Shown: piece after piece, positions 58,994 through 64,000 of the stretch
Numbering within the stretch: position 1 is the stretch's first letter
Layout: each line of letters starts with the position of its first letter
Assembly: GCF_000346465.2 (NCBI RefSeq)
Contig: NC_034013.1
Span: forward strand, 12,385,373-12,449,372
Reading direction: 5' to 3'
DNA length: 64,000 nucleotides
DNA from: Prunus persica
Taxonomy: Eukaryota; Streptophyta; Magnoliopsida; Rosales; Rosaceae
The notes under the pieces: generated by a model
Told to the model about the DNA's origin: nothing
Database searches by the model: none
Seen by the model: the letters and a program-made list of their open reading frames with translations, nothing else
Program-made: the position numbers and the translations under genes

Positions 58994-60659
58994 AGAAGTT
59001 TAATGCAGAGAGTGTTATTAAAAATGTAGTAGGGTTACTCCGTTTTGCATCTCTATATACTAGCAACTATGTCCATTTTATTAGAACCAACAATGATATG
59101 ACGAGGTAAGATAGATGATGTGATACCATTCTCTCTCTTTCTCTTTCTCTCCCATCTCCTCTTCTCTTCTCTTGTCTTGCCTTGGTGGATGTGTAGTTTG
59201 TCTTGATTGCATATTCTTTCAAACAAGGCGGCCATAAAATGGAAGCTGGGGTTGAAATAATGACACTACTGACTATATGTTATATATAGACTTGAAAATC
59301 TGAATAAGCTTTACCATTCATTCATTCATTTGTATGATGTGATTTATGATTCGTTTGTGATGTTTGGTGAGTTGTGATGATTGTTTCCCAAAACTACTAG
59401 CTCGTCATTAGCCTCGGAAATCAAGTTCGTCTTAACCTTTCTCCTTTTCTTCATCCCAGATGGACTTTACGGATGCTCCTCATCTACCTTTCCCCCCCTC
59501 TAGATAGCAATGGAACGTTGGCTGCAGCAAAATGCACACATAAGCAGAGTAATCTTTCATTTTGAGATGAAATCAGGGCTGAAATATTTTCACACAGCGT
59601 CAACAAAGTGCTTAATTATCCCAGTTTCCCGGATAATGTTTACAACTATTCTGAAATAAACAAAGGTCAAACACATTAGAAATTACATGAGTGGACTATG
59701 TGCAGACATTTACGTTCAAACAAAATAGAAGGCCATCAAATCATTTACCGTCGTGTGAAAAATACATAAATTTTATAATGTGCAGACAAGCATTATGCCT
59801 TGTTGCACACGTCATTTAATCCATATATCAGAAAAGATAGAAATTAAAAAATTGAGTAACATATAATGCTACTATCGAAATGCATTTATGCGTATATGTA
59901 CCTTTTTTAAAAAATACTTTCGTTTTTTGGTACACTAATCAATTTTATGAAAACATACTCGTTTTTTAACACAACTATATTATTTACATATTATACACGT
60001 ACACACATGTGTACTATGAGTATACACATATTCCTCAAAATCCAATTAATTTTCTCACCACAAAAGTTATCACTTATCAACACATCTCCAAGTTTTAACC
60101 TATACATTTATTTAATTTGATTTATTTATCAAAAAATAATATCTGGAATATATAGTGCCTGCTAGAAGAATGCTAGTTTCTTCTTTTAGGTAGGTTTTCT
60201 AGAACGTCAAAGTAAACAATAATAAAAATAAAATACAACGCTCCAAGCTGAGCTGTCTTTCCCTAATCACTCTCCTAATTTCTAAATTAAAATAAAAAAC
60301 CCCAAAAAAAAAAAAAAAAACTTAAAAAATTAATTTCCAAGTCCAAATCCCACCCAAAGACAGCGTGTACCATCTAATCATAGAAGGACTCAATCTCTCG
60401 ATCCAAATAAATCGAAATCCCCAAATCCTAAACCAACTACAAAACGATGTCTTCTTCCCCAGCCTTACATTTACACCTCTCCTTCGTCCCTTTCCCTCGT
60501 TCCCAATCCCTAGGCTTCCCTCTCCAATCTCTCTCGCTCTCTCCGTTGCTTGCTTTCTCGTTTACAGGGTTTCTGTAGGGTTCCGCATCCCCAATTAGGC
60601 CCCTGCTCGCGGTTTTTAAGGATTTCGGGTTTCGTTTCTTGATTTGGTGGCGAACCCAA
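58994..60659. other. PUX10-like 3' UTR and intergenic spacer
   Basis: AT-rich DNA with no supported gene. From about 60.45 kb pyrimidine-rich promoter/leader sequence of the WNK gene begins. Confidence 0.4.
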
Positions 60660-60877
60660 ATGATGCAGAGAGCGCCATGGCTGAGTCTCGGATAGGTTTA
60701 ACAATGTGGAGCTCTGTCGCGAACCGGAATTCGGGTACGGAATTCAGGGATATGTGGTTTATCGGCTGCAGGTTTCGTCTTCGATCGGCGGTCGATTCGT
60801 ACTCCGTGGCTTGCGAGGCATTTTCTGAACACCGTCTTCTTCTGATTCCAGCTGGGGGTACACGCAAGCAGCTTTGA
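60660..60877 (+). promoter_or_regulatory. Two overlapping uORFs upstream of the WNK kinase
   Basis: ATG-ATG at 60660-60665 opens an 11-aa frame (MMQRAPWLSLG) ending at 60695. A second ATG at 60677 opens a 66-aa frame (starting MAESRIGLTMWSS) ending at 60877. Both end before the main ATG at 60958. If the leader is unspliced here they would lower translation of the kinase. Possible donor GCAG|GTTTCG at 60770 could remove part of the longer one. Confidence 0.4.
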
Positions 60878-60957
60878 TAGGATTTGCGAGGATCGTTTTC
60901 TGTGTTTTCGCTCTGAAGAACAAACAAAGTTGTTTCTTTGGGGAGATTGTTTTCGTT

Positions 60958-63410
60958 ATGGATTCCTGTAGTGGTTTGGTTGGTGGAAAATCTGATTGTG
61001 ACGATGGCGGCGTTGTGGAGAAAGATCCGACTGGGAAATACTTGCGGGTACCAATTTCGAATTCTTTTGACTCTCTAATTTTAGAATTTTAATTGTTTGT
61101 TTGTAAATTGCATGGTGTTGGTTTTAGGATAGAATTTTTCATCTTCTTGCTTTTATTATTATTATTATTTCATTTTTTTTAATTTTTTAATTTTTTAATT
61201 ATTTTTATTTTTATTTTTATTTTTATTTTTATTTTTATTTTCATTTTTTGGTGATAGAATTCTTATATGAATTTATGTTTGTTCCTCCAGTATGACGAAG
61301 TGTTGGGGAGGGGAGCATTCAAGACTGTGTATGCTTCTCTAACCATTTTCTGAATCGGTTTCTTTCTTGTTGGTTTCTAAGGTTCTCAGAATTTTTCATT
61401 TGCAAATTTATTTTTGAACTTATTTGTATGCTCTGTAAAATGTAGATATAAGGCATTTGATGAGGTCGAAGGAATAGAAGTAGCCTGGTGCCAAGTGAGT
61501 ATTGAGGATGTTCTGCAGTCGCCAGAACAGCTTGAAAGATTGTATTCGGAGGTTCATCTTCTGAAGTCATTAAAACATCAAAACATAGTTAAGTTCTGTA
61601 ACTCTTGGGTTGATGATAAGAACAAGACCATCAACATGATAACAGAGTTATTCACTTCCGGGAGTTTAAGGCAGTGAGTTTCGCTGACTTTTTTATTTAT
61701 TTATAGCAATTCATGTTTTTACGTGGCTTACATTACCAAATACTAATTGCCACTGGTCTGGATTTAGGTACAGAAAGAAGCATAAGAATGTTGATATGAA
61801 GGCCATTAAGAACTGGGCAAGGCATATTCTTCGAGGCTTGCACTATCTGCATTCACACAATCCTCCAATTATTCATAGAGATTTGAAGTGTGACAATGTA
61901 TTTGTTAATGGAAATAATGGAGAAATTAAAATTGGAGATCTTGGGTTGGCGATAGTCATGCAGCAGCCTACTGCCCATAGCGTAATTGGCACCCCGGAAT
62001 TCATGGCCCCAGAGCTTTATGATGAGGAATACAATGAACTTGTCGACATCTATTCTTTTGGCATGTGCATGTTAGAAATGGTGACTTGTGAATACCCTTA
62101 TAGCGAATGTAAAAATCCAGCACAAATTTACAGGAAGGTTACCTCTGTAAGTTTCTGATCGCCTGAATTATGAATTTCCTCCAATTTTTTGTTTTACTAA
62201 GCAGTTGCCTAATGTTTCTCATAACTTTGTTTCAGGGTATAAAGCCTGCTTCACTCAGTAAAGTGGAAAATCCTCAAGTCAAGCAGTTCATAGAGAAGTG
62301 TCTAGTTCCAGCATCTATCAGATTGACTGCGACAGAGCTCTTGAAAGATCCATTCCTTGCAACTGACAATTTGAAGGAGCGTAGTTGTGATCTTTCGCAA
62401 CTACCCAATCCTGTGCCCAAGTTGGTGAACTTGCCACAGCCTGAAGCTCGCCCTATGGACCTAGATACTAACGACCAGAAGTTTTCTATTGGATCTTGTA
62501 GGAAAAGTGTCAATGAAACTTCTAACTCTTCAGTTCTGGAGTTTTGGAGGTTCACAGAGAATAATGAGTTCAGGTTAAGAGCTGAACAAAATACGGATAC
62601 TACCGTCTCTTTAACTCTGCGCATTGCTGATACCTGTGGTAAGTGCATCTGCCATGAAAATGGGTTAATTGTTTCCCCTTATTTTTCATGAAGTGAACCT
62701 GAATGTTATTTGTCTATACAGGTCGTGTGAGGAATATCCATTTTAATTTCTATCTTGATTCTGATACTGCAATGTCAATTGCTGGGGAAATGGTTGAGCA
62801 ACTTGATCTTTCACACGAAGATGTCTCTGTCATAGCTGAGTTAATTGACAAATTGATTATGAAGCTTGTACCAGGCTGGAAACCTTCATCCGAAAGTTCA
62901 TCATGTGGAACTAACAGTTCATGTGGGGATCATCCTGCACATCAAAATATTCTGTCACCATTGGCATATGCAGAAGACCAAGATAACCAAGCAACAATGA
63001 TTTCAGATACCTCAGCCTGCTCAGCCCAGTATGGCGTCCCTACTGCCTCATGTAATGTCAAAGTTTCAGAATCGGCCAAGTACAGTTCTGATGAATGCTG
63101 CACAGGTTCAGATGGGAACGGTTCCAGTCCGGATTGTATGGTTCAGGCCAGGCTGAAGGAGAAGAGCTATGAAGCTGGTTCTGGTGATTCTGTTGTTATG
63201 AATGACGCATGCCCTGACATGTCAAGCATTTGCTCCTTATCTGAGTTGTCTCTAGTGGACAAAGATCGGTATGATGAGCTGAAGGGGGAGCTTGTTGCTA
63301 TTGATGTGCAGTATCATCAATGTCTTCTCGAACTCTTGAGGATGAGGGAAGAAGAAATTCAGAATGCCAAGAAGAGGTGGATAGAAAAAAAGAAAATAGC
63401 TGTTAATTAA
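60958..63410 (+). CDS. WNK (with-no-lysine) protein kinase, WNK8-like
   Basis: Six exons: 60958-61047, 61291-61328, 61446-61673, 61768-62146, 62236-62638 and 62722-63410, giving 608 aa. The kinase domain is at about 31-290. The glycine loop [10 protein letters not shown] puts the catalytic lysine in subdomain I (K41), while the usual subdomain II lysine is C58 (EVAWCQV), the defining WNK feature. HRDLKCDN has D157 and N162, the metal-binding motif is D176-L-G, and the activation segment is [15 protein letters not shown]. An OSR1-C-like region follows ([26 protein letters not shown]), then a Ser-rich tail and a coiled coil ([20 protein letters not shown], ending [11 protein letters not shown]). 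Sequence and length fit the WNK8/WNK10 group, linked in Arabidopsis to flowering time and RGS1 phosphorylation. Intron 1 has an ATTTTT-type repeat near 61198-61240. Confidence 0.96.
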
Positions 63411-63802
63411 TGTACTATTTTGTCTTCCTGGGGTGGCTTTTTTTCTTTTTCTTGTTGACATTCATTTAATTCTTGTATTTTTTTTTTCCTTAAGAAAACG
63501 CAGGGATCTGTTTTGGTACATAATTTGTTTTACGGTTATTAATGAATATTTTTTTTGTTCCATGAGTTCTTGACTGTTTTATTTCATGTATAAACAATTG
63601 TATTATCATGAGATTATGATTTGATATGAAAATAAATATAACAGTAAAACCAAAAGCTTTTAATTCAAGTTAAGACAGATTTCGTCTCGCAGTTTGATTT
63701 TTATGTTGCCATGTTTCTTCAGTTGAACTTCCAATTGATTTTCTATTTTAATTCCCCATTTCTATTTTGATTTACTCACTTGCCCTAAAGATTCCTAGTC
63801 AT
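63411..63802. other. WNK 3' UTR and spacer
   Basis: AT-rich 3' UTR and spacer. Nothing else recognised. Confidence 0.4.
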
Positions 63803-63928
63803 CCTAGAGTTTAATTTCCTCCAAGTGATGCTGGGGTTTGTTATTTTCCTTTTTTGAATAGGATTCCTAGAGTTTAATTTCCTCCTAGTGATGCTAGGAT
63901 TTGTTATTTTCGTTTTTAGACTAGGAGT
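63803..63928 (+). repeat. Tandem repeat, two 63-bp units
   Basis: Units begin CCTAGAGTTTAATTTCCTCC at 63803 and 63866 and share GTGATGCT, TTTGTTATTTTC and a trailing AGGA core with about 85-90% identity by eye. A partial third start (CCTAGTAATTCTAGGG) follows at 63929. The array may extend past the window edge. Confidence 0.75.
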
Positions 63929-64000
63929 CCTAGTAATTCTAGGGTTAGAAGTAGTATTTATTTCAACTTTAGTGCAATTTTAATCACTAACAATATTTAC

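Overview
This window is nuclear DNA from a eudicot plant. The evidence is AT-rich intergenic DNA, GT-AG introns at family-typical positions, plant-specific families (Dof, ALMT, plant WNK, LHW-type bHLH, R2R3-MYB), a Ty1/copia element, SINEs and MITEs. The protein sequences look like those of a woody rosid, plausibly Rosaceae, but that is an impression from memory and not a search result. Exon boundaries were placed by eye from splice sites and reading phase; every multi-exon model listed closes in frame.

Layout. 1-171 (+): last coding exon of an Rsm22-type mitochondrial ribosome assembly protein. 2161-3154 (-): R2R3-MYB resembling grape MYBPA1. 6160-9328 (-): seven-exon WD40 protein of the plant WDR44-like group. 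10.1-18.8 kb: gene-poor DNA with TIR elements, SINEs and a tandem duplication. 19044-20463 (+): Dof factor with the DOF4.6/DOF1.8-type N-terminus. 23276-25544 (-): ORMDL sphingolipid regulator. 26132-29409 (+): copia LTR retrotransposon with near-identical LTRs, an exact 5-bp target duplication and a ruined coding interior. 29660-30955 (-): single-exon BTB/POZ protein. 33425-33691 (+): small secreted cysteine-rich peptide frame broken by TGA. 33.7-43.1 kb: gene-poor DNA with a SINE and a perfect G-box palindrome. 43461-63410: five consecutive + strand genes: LHW-like bHLH, ALMT10-like channel, ZNHIT2, PUX10/FAF2-like UBX protein and WNK8-like kinase.

The genes are a normal plant neighbourhood, not an operon or a dedicated system. 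They cover separate jobs: mitoribosome assembly, flavonoid and vascular transcription, ER lipid homeostasis, organic-anion transport, R2TP/snRNP assembly, CDC48-dependent lipid-droplet degradation and WNK signalling. A MYB, a WD40 and a bHLH occur together, but the WD40 and bHLH belong to families other than those of the flavonoid MYB-bHLH-WD40 complex.

I found no convincing undescribed biological system. The observations most worth a second look are the recently inserted but defective copia element with its reiterated GAAC-N5-GTTC motif, the 30-bp G-box palindrome, the uORFs ahead of the LHW-like, BTB and WNK genes, and the TGA-interrupted cysteine-rich peptide.
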